In this document: positions 20,861 through 32,429 of the stretch, one piece after another
Numbering within the stretch: position 1 is the first letter of the stretch
Layout of the letters: the number at the start of each line of letters is the position of its first letter
Assembly: GCA_036023115.1 (NCBI GenBank)
Contig: JAYKKT010000061.1
Coordinates: 15,750,501-15,814,500 of the forward strand
Length of the DNA: 64,000 nucleotides
Direction of reading: 5' to 3'
Origin: Brasenia schreberi
Lineage: Eukaryota > Streptophyta > Magnoliopsida > Nymphaeales > Cabombaceae
The notes under the pieces: model-generated
The model's input: the letters and a program-made list of their open reading frames with translations, nothing else
The model's database searches: none
Told to the model about the DNA's origin: nothing
Program-made: the position numbers and the translations under genes

Positions 20861-21135
20861 GTAAATGTATTTCAGTTTTTTTATTCAAAATATATAAATT
20901 TGGATGCAATTGTTCAATGTTGAATGCCCAATCTATACTAAACTTTGCATTATATGAATTTAATGCAATTACCAAATTTTTCTAGATTTTTCTAGATTTT
21001 TATTGATTTGTTTTAGATTTTTACTAATTTTTCTTGATTTTTAAAATATTTTTCTTTTTTTTAATATTAAAGTACGATACACTGCAATATGATACGCCCG
21101 TATCTTGGAGCCTAGCAATACTCGATACGATACGC
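20861..21135 (+). repeat. hAT A 3' subterminal region, TIR lost
   Basis: AT-rich 3' DNA ending in gatacgatacgcaa, parallel to the hAT C end but cut before gtcaaacaacactg. The next bases already belong to a different hAT copy. Confidence 0.65.
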
Positions 21136-21142
21136 AATCATC

Positions 21143-21920
21143 CTTTTGTTGAGAAGGAGGATCTTCATCCCTAAATCATCCTTTTGTTGTTTCTTCTTTT
21201 GTATACTCTCAATCATCTAAACACATTATCCTTTATTGCCTTCTGACAAACTTCTAACTCTACCTATAGAAGGAGAAACTTCTTTCTTAGTTCCTACTAG
21301 GTGGTGTTTCAATCGTAAAATTCCACCACCAACCACCTTCTCACAAGACAAACATCTCATCTTTAATCTGGAATCCTCAACTGGTATACCCCACTGCCAT
21401 GTCGGATCATCAGACCGAGAATGGGAGTCTCGAACACCCCTTCCTGTCATCTCAATTGAGCACTTTAATTCAATCAAAAACCTTAAAATAAAAGCACTTC
21501 GTAAATCTCCAATCTTCACATAACACTCAAATAGAGTATCTCCCACTTAATGAATGGAATAAAAATCATATCCACACTTAATAACTTCATATTTTGTCAT
21601 TCATAAAAAGAAAAATTCAAAATTCAAAAAAAACTCAAAATATACCACAATCCGAGTTAGGAGATTTGCACGAACAATGTAGAGCACTTTTTTGAGACCC
21701 TTGAACACCAAGAATGAGAAGAACCACTGGAAGAGAGCGTGAGGAGCTCCGAAAAAGCAAAAAAACCTATAAAAAATGAGGGTCCCTAAGCGTATCGCCC
21801 ATATCGTATGATACGAGCGATAAGGCATGATAATTCATATCTTATGATATAGGTTATTGTATCGTATCATGATACGTATCGCACCATATCATACGATACG
21901 ATATGATATGGACAACACTA
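21143..21920 (-). mobile_element. hAT D fragment (5' end only)
   Basis: Minus-strand 5' end of the same hAT family. The TIR at the right edge reads ggacaacacta, followed inward by repeated gatacg/cgtatc subterminal motifs, the leader and the BED exon. It is truncated at 21143 against the cut 3' end of hAT A. This head-on junction of two broken ends suggests deletion between two copies. Confidence 0.75.
21226..21546 (-). pseudogene. hAT D BED-finger open frame, 106 codons
   Basis: DDPTWQWGIPVED, MRCLSCEKVVGGGILRLKHH and LVGTKKEVSPS form a complete BED-type finger with CxxC and a downstream RLKHH. It is the best-preserved BED in this family here. No catalytic domain follows, so it could at most encode a DNA-binding fragment. 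Confidence 0.72.
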
Positions 21921-22230
21921 GTTTCAACACTGCTTTGCAAAACATCATTTGAGTTTGAGATCGAAGGGGCAGCATTTGCAGCTCTAGAAATGAAGAACTA
22001 CAGGTGAAGCAGACCTTGAGATGCTTGGAAGGACAGCAGAAAGTCTATTAATAGCATATTCATCATAGGATCAGGAGGTGAAATGCCTCAACATGAGGTG
22101 CTCCTCTCTAAATCAAGAATCTATTGATCAATAGAAGCAAAACCAAGCACACATGGGTGGCATACTATAGCATGCTTCTTCATTGGTGTGGATACAAAAG
22201 TCTTGTATTAAAAACCCTTAAGGGCGTATT
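21921..22230 (+). other. Short coding-like stretch of unknown origin
   Basis: Two adjacent plus frames read FEFEIEGAAFAALEMKNYR, then EADLEMLGRTAESLLIAYSS, then GGEMPQHEVLLS. The amino-acid pattern looks like a decayed protein, but I do not recognise the family. Confidence 0.3.
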
Positions 22231-24150
22231 GGGAAGCGATGCCTGTAAAGAAGAACAAAGTTCACATTTGAGACACCCTACTCAAAGAGCATGAAAATAA
22301 AAAAGCATAACAATTACTTAGCATAGGAGGATCCGGTGGTGATGGGATTGATGCCAAAGCCTCATTGCTCACAATCCCTAAAAACTCTGGGATAACAATA
22401 GTTGAATGCACTAGTAAGGTTGGAGGAAGCTTGACAACAATCTCGAGTGTATCCTCTTCACTACTAGTATGGGGAGTGATCAAGCGATGCTTATGGCTTG
22501 GAGGTTTAGAAGGCGGTGGCAGGGGAGTCTGTTTGTTGGAACAAGTGACATTTTTGGATAGGTTCAGATTCCTCCACGATAATTGATCTTCTGCTTGGAC
22601 TTCTCCTTTGTGGCCTGTGAGAGATGAGATATGAAGTTGGACATCTTGGGTCTTTCGTTGAAGACGTCAAAATCACCAAAACTTAACTACATAAGCCTCA
22701 TGTCAGTCAAAGAATATGGAGGTATTCGCCTACTACACCACTCAGAGAACCTAGACATCTCCATAGAAAAGGGAGGAACAGACAATTGGGGAAAAGAACC
22801 TTGGTGGGTTCTCAACAAATCTCCCATAAGCAATTCGGTGTAGGCAAAGCAAGTCAGACCTTCTCTTGTACTTGATGTTGAAGTAAACCGTGAGAGGAAT
22901 GCCTTGGACAATAATAAATTGTCTGGTCAGAATGAAAGGAAAGTATGTCTGTGTACAATGCATGAGAATATATAAAAGGCTTAGGACCATATGAGGGGTC
23001 CTGATATAGCAAGAGAAAAGACCAACCATAACCTCAGTTCACAGTATCTTATAGGTCGTTGATACAAGAAACACAATTCTCTCTCTAATGGTCAACCCCA
23101 AAAAAGGTGGGAAATTAGTCTTTAAGATCCCAAGAGTCAGGAGACTGACGCTCGATGAGAGTATCAGTGGGAGAGCGAGGAGACTAAGTGATGCGGCAAG
23201 AAAGTTGCCATCCCAAGGAATCAAACGATGGGGCAAATCGTGAAAGCCAAATTTAGAAAAATATATACCTTGCACGAGGTCATCAAATTCTTCCATAATG
23301 AGGTTGGAAAGAGTTTTGTGCATCGAATAGTACAATCTTCTTAGGAACATGGAAACCATGAAAATCGATCTACTGGACGTGATTGTGGTGAAGTATGTGG
23401 AATAGGAGTTTACAACGTCCGGTTGCATGTTGGCCTTCATAAAGGCTGGATAGTAGGAAGTGTACTTGTTGAAAATGGCGGTGGGAAAATCCTCACTCAC
23501 AAGGGCGCCATGTCCTCGTGGATAATAGGCAAACTAGTAAGGATCGTGATGTCCAGAATGATAGGGTATATCATGCCGAAAGGAAATAGAAATTGATTAA
23601 ATTCCTTGGAACAAAAGGAGAGGAATGAAAAGGCAACCTGATATCACACTCTATATCAATAGAAGAAAGTATAATGGCATGAAAAATACCCCATTGCTTC
23701 CACTTATGATTTCAAGATCACCACTCTCCTCAACCACCACTGATACAAAGTACTGGATCATCGCCAACTTCAAATGGCTGAGAGACACTTCGCCCCTGTG
23801 AACCACTTGGAGAGAAGCGGCTCGGAGATGCCTTTGGACAGACGGACTCCTCAAAAACACTGCTCGATTGGTGCAACCAGCCCCAAAATCAGGCTTGGAC
23901 CATCACTCGAAGGAAGGAGGATACCATTGGATGTGCCGAAGGAGGAAACCCCAACATCTGGAATGGAAAAAGGGTCATTGGAAGCCATTGCAAACCTCTC
24001 ATAATGGAATAGAAGGTGAGTATCGCAGGTGAGAACCGGTGGGGCATGACGGAAAGAGGGCACAAGGGTTTCAATGCACAACGGAAGGGGAAGAACATGG
24101 GTTTCGAAAGAGGACGAAGGGCGAAGTTTTTATAGAGACCTAGGACCAAT
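22231..24150 (-). other. Unclassified minus-strand coding-like region
   Basis: Open minus-strand blocks at 24149-23851, 23500-23039 (153 codons) and 22911-22687 read as hydrophobic, Ser/Phe-rich protein without motifs I recognise. They could be the decayed ORF of a retrotransposon, but no RT, integrase or LTR pair was found. Confidence 0.3.
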
Positions 24151-26126
24151 GGTACAATGCACGCCTCACTGAAAGGCGCGAAATTTCAAAAGATCGATGC
24201 AACACTTCAGCAAATAGTTAAAGCCCAAAATTTGGTGGCAGGATCAGCAAATTAAAATCGCCAATTGACAGTCGAAGGAACGGCATAAGCCATTTACCAA
24301 TTGCGTCACTTAAACAAATGGCAATGCGGGTAGCATGACTAAAAAGGACGAGCGGGACACGGTACCTCTACATGGGCACATGCCGGTCCATGCGATGACA
24401 AACATGGGATTTGAGCCACCTTGCATGCGTGGTACTACCTTCATCCAGCCCACACCTTAAGAGAATCGTAACCACTCCCACAAGAGAATCAACCACACAC
24501 TAGTGACCCACGCGAGAGCTACAACCATCTCAGGCTATCAATGCCAAACTCGTACTGAGCGTTGTTAGGGAACCATCGAGCATGAAGAAGATGTAGGTAT
24601 AAAGGAGAAGGGTGAGAAAAAAGGAAGTATCCTCCCTTTGAGATAGAAAAACCAAACAACCTTAGAATCTCTTCCTTTGTATTCTTTTTACAGAAGAAGT
24701 AAAGAAGTTACGTTCTGTTCTTTGTTCTATTTTTTTCTTTCATGAAAAACTTAGTCTCTTAACACCCTTTTCTCTGTTGTCATATTGCTCGCTTTCAAGT
24801 AGCTGGTGACTTTCTTAAAAATGGTGGCAACTTCACCTTCTTCAGACCACCAAGCTACTGCCAAGAATGCTTCGGGACCCATCACCACTAGATCTTTGTT
24901 CTGACCTAGCCAACGCCACCAGTCAGCTTAGCCAAAGGTCTTCGGATGCACCGACCTTAAAACACGTTTCGTGACATGCCACAACTGTGATCTAGGAGGG
25001 GAAGTGGATTTTCAAGGCCACACCTTTATTGTAACAGTGGAATGGAATATACGATTGTAAGAAAAAAAATCTCTATTTGCTGGGTTTTCTATGAAGGAGA
25101 CAAAATCAAAAGTTACTCGAAGACGAAAATATCTTAGATATTTATTATCTCGTTGCTATTCTAGCAGAGTAGTGAAGGTAACGACAACCGGACTAATCTT
25201 TAGGTGGGGTCGCCGCATTTGTTTTAACAAGCACAGATAAACATCGGACTTTTTGCATTACATATCATAAAGAAAATGCAGTGAGCTGATTTCAATTGAG
25301 GATACATGAGGATGGACTATATGCCATGAACAAAACCATCTGCAGAATTATCGAATAATTTGTGTGGGCCTTGTTTTTCATGCGATAATATCCAGTGACA
25401 AATTATATACCGGGAAATAATCATAGCCCATCAAATAATGTGCCTTTCCAATCTCATATAAAATGTTATCAAATTTGACCACAATCTTTTGTGTTTTATA
25501 TGTACCAGCATCGGTATAGAGCGGACCCGGTTGGGATTCAAGTCCAGATCCAACTCTCACTTTCAAATGCCACACCAGTATGAGACCTGGTTCTGTATTC
25601 TGTCTGGTCTACCATGATAAAAACCACATCCGAATCCTAGCTATAAACCAAATTGCAAATAAACAATTCCCAGAAATTAAATGCATTATTTTTTCGGATA
25701 CTTTTACATCAAAACCTTTTCAGAGCCCCATGCTGTATAAATCTTCATAACTCATGTCCAATTGCAATTGTTAGCCGAGTATATCGAAGGCTCGACAAAA
25801 ATATTTGATGGCTGAATTCTATGATTACAAACCCTAACCAAGTTTGCTTATGGGCATAAGGACTCAGTTGATACCCTCTCTTTTTAGATCAACTAAGTGA
25901 ATTACTCAAATTTTTGAGGCAATTATTGAAGTTCAAATTGGAGGCTATGTGTCACCGCACATTCAATTTTCTGATTTTCTAGTGTATGTGGTTATCCGAA
26001 GGTTGTCTATAGAATACATGAACACCATTCTCATCTAACCACTACTGGATCATGATGAAACAAAACTGTGGGTTCCTCGCTAGCTTCTAACTACAAAACT
26101 CTTTATGCTACCGACTCGTTTTCCTC
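24151..26126. other. No gene recognised; upstream DNA of the thioredoxin gene
   Basis: Non-coding by eye in all frames. 24590-25040 has an LTR-like look (gtataaagg followed by a pyrimidine-rich stretch) but no partner copy or clear ends. The last few hundred bases are the likely promoter region of the gene at 26195. Confidence 0.35.
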
Positions 26127-26133
26127 TATAAAT
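26127..26133 (+). promoter_or_regulatory. TATA box of the CXXS1-like gene
   Basis: tataaat lies 62 bases before the start codon, which would put the transcription start near 26160 and leave a short leader. Confidence 0.55.
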
Positions 26134-26194
26134 TCCCCGTCATTCTTGTAGCTCCGGATACGTCCTAAAATTTCTGGGGTTTCAATTTCGCCTT

Positions 26195-26843
26195 ATGGGG
26201 TCTCAAGAACAGCTTTTCAAATCAAGGGTTCTCAAAATAGAAACAGAGGATTCATGGGAGTACTTTCTATCTCAAGCCAAAGATCAATCCTGCGCTGTAC
26301 TATTAGCTTTTCTTTTTGTGAAGACTCCTTCTTGCATCCATTAATAACTTTCTATTTTTTTGTGGTAGTGCTCCTCACTATCTCTATTCATTTTCTTTAG
26401 GTTGTGGTTCACTTCACCGCAGCTTGGTGTGCACCGTCGGTTGCCATGCACCATTTTTTTGAGGAGCTGGCTCTGAATTACCAAGATGTTCTCTTTCTCT
26501 TGGTTGATGTTGATGAACTCAAGGTAGCAATTTTCAAAAAGCTTCACATAAAGATGCATGATCTGCTTCTTGTTCATGATATTGGTTTAAGTTCTTTGGT
26601 CATCGATCATTAGGAAAAGATTCTGATGAATTTACCATTCTTTTTTATTTTCTAATCGATTTTGCTTCTCATTTTTTCTGTAATTTCGAAAAGAGGGTGG
26701 CAAGGAAGATGGAGGTAAAGGCTATGCCGACGTTTGTGTTCCTGAACGAGGGGAACCCGGTGGATAAGATCGTTGGTGCTAACCCTGAAGAGATAAGGAA
26801 GAGGGTGGCTGCCTTCGCTCAGTCCGTTCGTGCAGAGATTTGA
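26195..26843 (+). CDS. CXXS1: CXXS1-type monocysteinic thioredoxin, three exons
   Basis: Exons: 26195-26296, 26401-26523 and 26694-26843 (stop TGA at 26841). Both introns are GT-AG and phase 0, giving a 124-residue protein, close to the roughly 118 of the plant family. Exon 1 encodes MGSQEQLFKSRVLKIETEDS. Exon 2 carries VVVHFTAAWCAPSVAM, where the thioredoxin CGPC site is replaced by CAPS. Exon 3 has MEVKAMPTFVFLNEG with the cis-Pro loop, then IVGANPEEIRKRV. There is no signal peptide, so a cytosolic protein is likely. Plants keep such one-cysteine forms, thought to act as disulfide isomerases or binding partners and not as reductases. All splice signals and the frame are intact. The one soft point is the first base pair of exon 3, which yields Arg where the family usually has Glu. 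It is the only intact host gene I find. Confidence 0.88.
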
Positions 26844-27700
26844 TTGAGCATATGTGTACGCGTGGGATACGCAAAATGCTCATCTGTGTGGGTCATGTAC
26901 TCATGTAGTTTGCCTTCTAGTACAACTGTTTGCTTGTGTTCTTGATGTTTATTAGCAACTGTACATATTTTTTCTATTTTCTTTTTCTTTTGTCAGTAAC
27001 ATGAGGTCCTGGAGAGGCTCCTATAAGACGTGAGAAAACCAGCAATTAGCCAGTTGCATGGTTGTTTATTCATCCATAAAAAAAATAATGGTGGAACTGT
27101 GGATGTGGTTCATGATAGAGTCAACTCAATCCTTTTTTTCTTTTATAACATCAAACGGTTTTATATCTTACATTTGTGTTCTTCATATTAAATTGCCGTG
27201 TAGATCAAGGAAAGCCATGTAAAGTTACCATACTAATCCAAAATTAGTTCAAGTTTCTTCCATATTTTACTTTCCTTGCAGTCGTATTGTTTCAGAAATC
27301 CGGGAGACGTAAAACCTTCTGTAACCTTCAGAAATCCGGAAGAATTGAAGGCAAATGGGGTATGTCCTTTTTGAAAAGCAATGCTATCCAAAGCAAGATA
27401 TTTGCAAAAACCTTGAGGAGTGTATACAGTTCTGAGTATGATTTAAGGGGCCTACGAATTCAAGATAACTGGACAATCTTAATGCGATGTAACACTAAGA
27501 TCTAGACGTATTGGAGTCATTCTCTCGAATGATTGGCTAGTGAAGCGCGCATTGGTTGTGTGAGTGGCGTTCCTACTGTTCCACTTACAGGTTCTTTATT
27601 TGGACAGATCTGGTGGTTATAACATCTACATCTCCAACCTAACTAGTATAATAAAAAAGTACTTTTCATCTTAAAGTTGCAACCATTAAAAGAAGTTGAT
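26844..27700 (+). other. 3' flank of the thioredoxin gene, no further gene
   Basis: Contains the presumed 3' UTR. A 72-codon open stretch at 27287-27505 has no recognised motif. It ends at the copia LTR at 27701. Confidence 0.45.
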
Positions 27701-28059
27701 TGTTACAGTAAGTGGCCATTCTCGACTCAGGTACCGGCTGGACTGGAGTCCAGCTGTTACTTGAGGATAGGGCCAGATCTGGTAACGGTCATCCGTTAAA
27801 GCTCCCAAACGAGGAAAGCCACAGGCGGATAAGCACGATGAAGAGGGAGCGCCTGCCTATAAAAGGCAAGCATATACAAAACACAAAAGACAGTGAAACC
27901 AATATACAGAAAAGAATCTTCGTCTGTACTAGCCCCTGTGTGGGAACCTCATATCCATCACTCGCATCCCATTCTGCTGCATCTTCAGAGGGCTGCTCAC
28001 CACCAAACATGCCATCACTGGAATCTAGTCAGACAAAGGAAGGTACGCATTTTCTGTCA
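27701..28059 (+). repeat. Copia C 5' LTR
   Basis: Begins tgttacagtaagtggcc and ends ttttctgtca. It is shorter than the 3' LTR mainly by an internal segment near the ggtaacgg motif. A tataaaagg at about 27857 is the likely promoter TATA. Confidence 0.85.
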
Positions 28060-28060
28060 A

Positions 28061-28074
28061 TGGTATCAGGTCCT
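28061..28074 (+). other. Copia C primer binding site
   Basis: tggtatcaggtcct, one base after the LTR end. It matches the initiator-Met PBS core tggtatcag. Confidence 0.8.
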
Positions 28075-28824
28075 CGTTCCCTATAAAGAAGAGTGAGAGG
28101 GTTAACAGGAAAAACAAAGAGGGAACGAGAAAGAAAAAGAAAATATAAGAGAGAAGGCGGCAATCGGTAGAGGCGCAAAAGTCACAAGGACAAGGCCGAA
28201 CGGTCGAAGCCGAACAGCCACGGCAAAAGCTCGAAGATAAAACCCAGTTTTCCAAAACCGCTCACGGTTTTTCGAAAACCATCCGTGGTTTCTGAAAATC
28301 GCCTTGGGGTTCGTGGCCAAAAGTCAAAACTACCCTTATTCGGTTTCGGATATTACGCAGTTGCCATTGGGTAAAAAGACTGATTTGCCCTTATTGAGCA
28401 AAAAGACAGTTTTACCCTTTGGTTGTTTATGAAATTTACTGAAAAATTGGGGCTGCAATTTTACTGTTTTATCCATCCAAGTTTGAATAATTTTAGTTCT
28501 GCCACTCAGTCAAAAGATGAGTTTACCCCTGATCTTTTAAAAAATTTTAGATTCTCCCTAAGGTTAAAATTACGATTTTAACCCCAATCAGTTGCAAAAT
28601 TTTACAAGAATACCAAATAGTGATTTTACAAGTTTGTCCTCATGATTTTATAAAATTACAAAAGAGGACAAATAGATAAAATTATAATTTTATCCCTTGG
28701 TATCCTTTTAGGGGTTCAGAGGCAGAAAACCCCTTAAAAAAAAATTCAAAGATTATCTGCTACATATTGTACATCACTTTAACATGTCTGTTGCTATGTG
28801 TGCCTTTGTTTTTGTGATGGTTTC
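28075..28824 (+). other. Copia C untranslated leader, left part
   Basis: Purine-rich non-coding leader containing several tacccttt/tttacccc repeats. It is interrupted after ggtttc at 28824 and resumes at 43058. Confidence 0.7.
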
Positions 28825-31800
28825 TGTAAACACCCTGAAATCCCACGAACTTCTCAAATAACCTGGTTTTATAAAAGAAGCCCCAAAGGGTTGTTTTGAG
28901 TCTGGAAACCCAGGAGCCTTCCAGACAAACCCTGTACATATACTTTAAACTATATATGTTTTAAAATATGTATTATATAGTTTTAAAACCTTTTAAAATA
29001 CATTTTGAAACCCCACGAAGCGGCTTGGCCTGATGAAAGCAGGACCAGAAGAGCTAAAGAGAGCCCAGAACCGGAGCACATGTTGAGCCCGGCACAGCAA
29101 CTCTCGTATTAGATCCATCCCCAGGATCTCGAACGTCCAAGTCCCTATTATCAGCAAAAATCATGTGAAATCATCTCCGGAAGGTGAAAACAGAAGCGGA
29201 CGACCATGTTGGCGAAGACCTAACGCAAGACAGAGTATTGATGCTGTCAGACCCCGCACAAACCGTTCGTTTCAAACATACCCTGAAGGAGTCAAAATTC
29301 AGTTTGGATTAGATCTGGACCATATATATCCAGATCCCAATCCGAACGTATGTGTGGATTTGGATTTGGATCCAAAGATCTAATCCAATATCCACATCTA
29401 TGGCCCACATCACTTTCTCATAAATGGAGGTGGGGCCCACTTGAAATTCACGTGGGATTGTGGGCATGAGAGAGAATGGGGAGGATAAGCATGCGGAAAA
29501 TGTATTAAGCTTGACTTGTGTGTCAAGTTTGGCTTAATCATGTGGGTTAGCCTAATTAGTGTGGGTTTAAGCTTGTATGAACCTACACCTAACCTAGGGC
29601 TGCACCAACATGATGCAATGAAGTCCATGGGCTATGCAAAGGGAGACTCCTAACCCAATCCTAAGCCAAAACCCTTAATCCTAGCCATTTGCCCTAATCT
29701 CGGCCTAATCACCTAACCCACTTCCCTAATCCTGTCCTAATTCCAACCTAATCACCTAACTCACCTCCCTAATCCTTCCCTAAACCTAACCTAATTCTCT
29801 TAATCCTAACCTAATCCTAGCCTAAACACCTAACCCACCTCACTAAACCTCACCCCAAAACCAACCCACCTAGCTAAGCCCTAAACCACTAAACCACCCC
29901 ACCTAAACCCTAGCACACCATATCCCTAAACCACCTAAACTAAATATCTGCCCCCCCTAAATATCTAGCCCACCTTATCACTAAACCACCACCACCTAAC
30001 CACTAAACCACCCCCTTCAAAACCAGCCCAACCGACCTTTTGAAAATCCTATAACCCCCCCCTACTGGGCGAGTTTTGGAAGTTTTTTTCCAGCCACCTT
30101 GGGCCAGCCGAGCCCTTCCTCTCCTCTTGCTCTCTTCTCTCACTTGCTCCACCACCACCTCTCGGCCTACACCACTCCATGCTGCCACCACCTCCCAGCC
30201 TGCACCATTCCACGCCACCACAACTGCCCGGCCAGCTCCACTCCTTCCACCCGATTGCATCCACCTTCCACTCGACTGCCTTCCTTAGACAATCGCCACC
30301 TTCCCTGTCCTATCCGATTAGTACACTATCCTAACTCCAGCCTTTCTTCACTCCCCCTCCACTCTCAGCCACCACACCACCTAGCTACCCGCCACCCTTC
30401 AACCATACCCGACCACACCACCCGCTGCCGTACCTTCCCATTAGTGACACCCCCTAACTACCCCAACCACCTTACCTTTTTCCCTAGGACCTGCCCCTCC
30501 TTTCCTTTAAACCAGCCCTTAGTTAAACACCCTAGCTAGCTCCCCTTTGCCATTCCTAAGCGCCCCTAACTACCCCAGGCGACCACCACCTAACCTGCCA
30601 CTAGTCGGCCAGCCATAGCCGACTGCACCTTGCCATACCCGCAGCCTTCCATCCTCGTTCCTTAGACATCCCCCCTAGTTCCCCCTTTGCTCCACCTTCC
30701 CTAGGACCTGCCCTATACCTTAGTGAGACCCCCCTAACTACCCCAGCCCAAGACACCACAGCAGCACCACCCTCCTATCACCCGGCTAGCGCCAAGGCGC
30801 CACAACCGCTCTCTTGTTACCCGGCCAGTCACTCCTTTGCCATGCTCTTTCGAGGAGCTCCCTCTTGCAGCCCAAGGCAACGCCCAAGCCCAAGCTCAAG
30901 CAGGTCACCTCCGGACCAGCTATACGTAAGTGCCTAACTCGGTCCTTGTTTATAGACTTGCTTAAGCTAAATTAAATTTGATACGAGTTGTAATAACGGA
31001 GCATTGTCTCCCCTCGCTTGTAATAACGTGGCTTGACACACCCACACACACGTGCACTTGAGCCTATCTCGCTCTTAGTTGTACACGATTTTGAACACAC
31101 ATGGGCCTAATCAGCCCTTAAGATATAGACTTATTTATATAATTTAAGTTGCGTGGGGTTTTGCTTAAGTTGTGTGTGTTGTCTTTCCATTCTCGCACTC
31201 ACACACATTGAGCTTTCGCTCTTATTTGCAAGACCCAAGTAAGGGCCGCGTTATATTTTCCCTTGGGTTTAATTTCATGTCATGTGTGTAGTATTTCAAT
31301 TATACACTCACACACATTGAGCTTTCGCTCTTACTCCCAAGACCTTAGTCAAGGCCTATTGCAATTTATATTTGGGTTTAATTTTATGTCGTGTGTGTAG
31401 TACTTCAATTCTACACTCACACACATTGAGCTTTCGCTCTTACTCCCAAGACCTTAGTTAAGGCCATATTGCAATTTATATTTGGGTTTCATTTAAGTCG
31501 TGTGAGTTGTCTTTCAATATATACACAACACCCACGAAACACGTTGGCGACCTTCGGGCCCATATATATTATAAGTATTTCCCTTTTGGCTATGTCTTTA
31601 AGATTTGGGTTTTAAGGTTCAGCAATGTGCATAGTCTTTACATATATACACGGCACACACTTACACTATTGAGCCTTTCCGCTCTTAAGATATAGCCATA
31701 TTTCCCTTTCGCAATTTCCCTTTCGCAATTTCCCTTTTGCAATTTACATTTCAAGTCATTTTCCTTCCGCATTGTCTTTCAAATTCGAGTTTTCCCTTTG

Positions 31801-32286
31801 GAGTTGCGTGAGTTTGCATTGCCTATACGCCATACCACGAGTTAGGATGCATATTGCATCAAAGAAAACCCCATACTCCCGTTCAAAATCGCCCCACTTA
31901 GGCTACGTGTTCATAACACACATCTAGTTGGCCCAAAAAGGGATAAAAAAGAAAGACATAGGCACATGCAAATCCACGTGAAATAAAATCTGAAAATCAT
32001 ACAAAAACAACCCGAATCAAACACCTCAAACATTTTCGTAGGTTCTCGTATTTTAAAACCCAATTTTTAAGCGTACAAACTGACCCTTGCGCATCGGTGG
32101 AAGAAGGTCTGCGACGAAAAGAGCTTGCTTGCTCACAGTCGCCACGTTAGGAGTCAGATTTAAAAATTTCTCTTCGCTAGCTTAAGTAAACTAGCTGGCA
32201 TGCCCTTTTGCTTAATTTGAACTTAGACACACGAAAAGATTCGCTTCAGGCCTAAGAACCAGAAGCGGAAACTTTCTGCGTCTATA
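28825..32286 (+). repeat. Tat element 5' LTR, 3462 bp
   Basis: Very long LTR. It contains a C-rich cctaacc-like low-complexity segment (29640-30000), a Pro/Ser/Thr-coding-looking but spurious C-rich stretch (30070-30900), and a tandem block of about 109 bp at 31195-31530. Gene-like open frames inside it are present in all LTR copies with differing frames and are not genes. Confidence 0.9.
31195..31530 (+). repeat. About 109-bp tandem repeats within the 5' LTR
   Basis: The phrase acacattgagctttcgctct recurs at 31203, 31312 and 31421, i.e. every 109 bases, each followed by a caagacc..agt.aaggcc block and tttgggttt. Equivalent arrays occur near 41990-42300 and, with one more unit, at 58810-59190. 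Confidence 0.85.
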
Positions 32287-32288
32287 GG

Positions 32289-32310
32289 ATTTGGCACGCC
32301 CGGTGGGACG
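32289..32310 (+). other. Tat element primer binding site
   Basis: tttggcacgcccggtggga directly follows the 5' LTR. It has the tgg start and tRNA 3'-end character of a PBS. I do not assign the tRNA. Confidence 0.6.
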
Positions 32311-32429
32311 TGAGTCTTTTAAAATCGAGTTACCTTAGGAATCTTGCGAAAATATTTTCCAAAAGGTGTTGTTTTTAACTCTTTCTTTATTGTACTTCAT
32401 ACGTAGGAAATTTTGAAAAGCTTGAAAGC

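Larger units (their letters stand above)
7277..21135 (+). mobile_element. hAT element A, split by three insertions
   Basis: A plus-strand hAT begins with TIR cagtgttgttcgtatcg at 7277. Its pieces are 7277-7574 (5' end), 14188-14618 (BED finger), 17757-18773 (DUF659 region) and 19915-21135 (hATC domain, acidic tail, subterminal DNA). They sum to roughly 3 kb, the size of the sibling nested at 14619-17756. The gaps hold a copia unit, a reversed sibling and a deletion derivative. About 100 bp of element A is lost at the copia right junction and about 50 bp at the sibling right junction. The 3' TIR is missing at 21135. Confidence 0.75.

Noticed and set aside
24590..25040. LTR of another retrotransposon
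   Set aside because: There is a promoter-like look only. No second copy, no clear TG...CA borders and no PBS.
29640..30000. cctaacc/ccctaaa-like repeats suggesting telomeric DNA
   Set aside because: The units are irregular, not the plant telomere heptamer (ccctaaa) in tandem, and the segment is an internal part of the LTR, present again at 57490-57840.
30003..30539. Pro/Ser/Thr-rich open frames on both strands
   Set aside because: They lie in the C-rich part of the Tat LTR, recur in the other LTRs in different frames with changed lengths, and have no domain. They follow from base composition.
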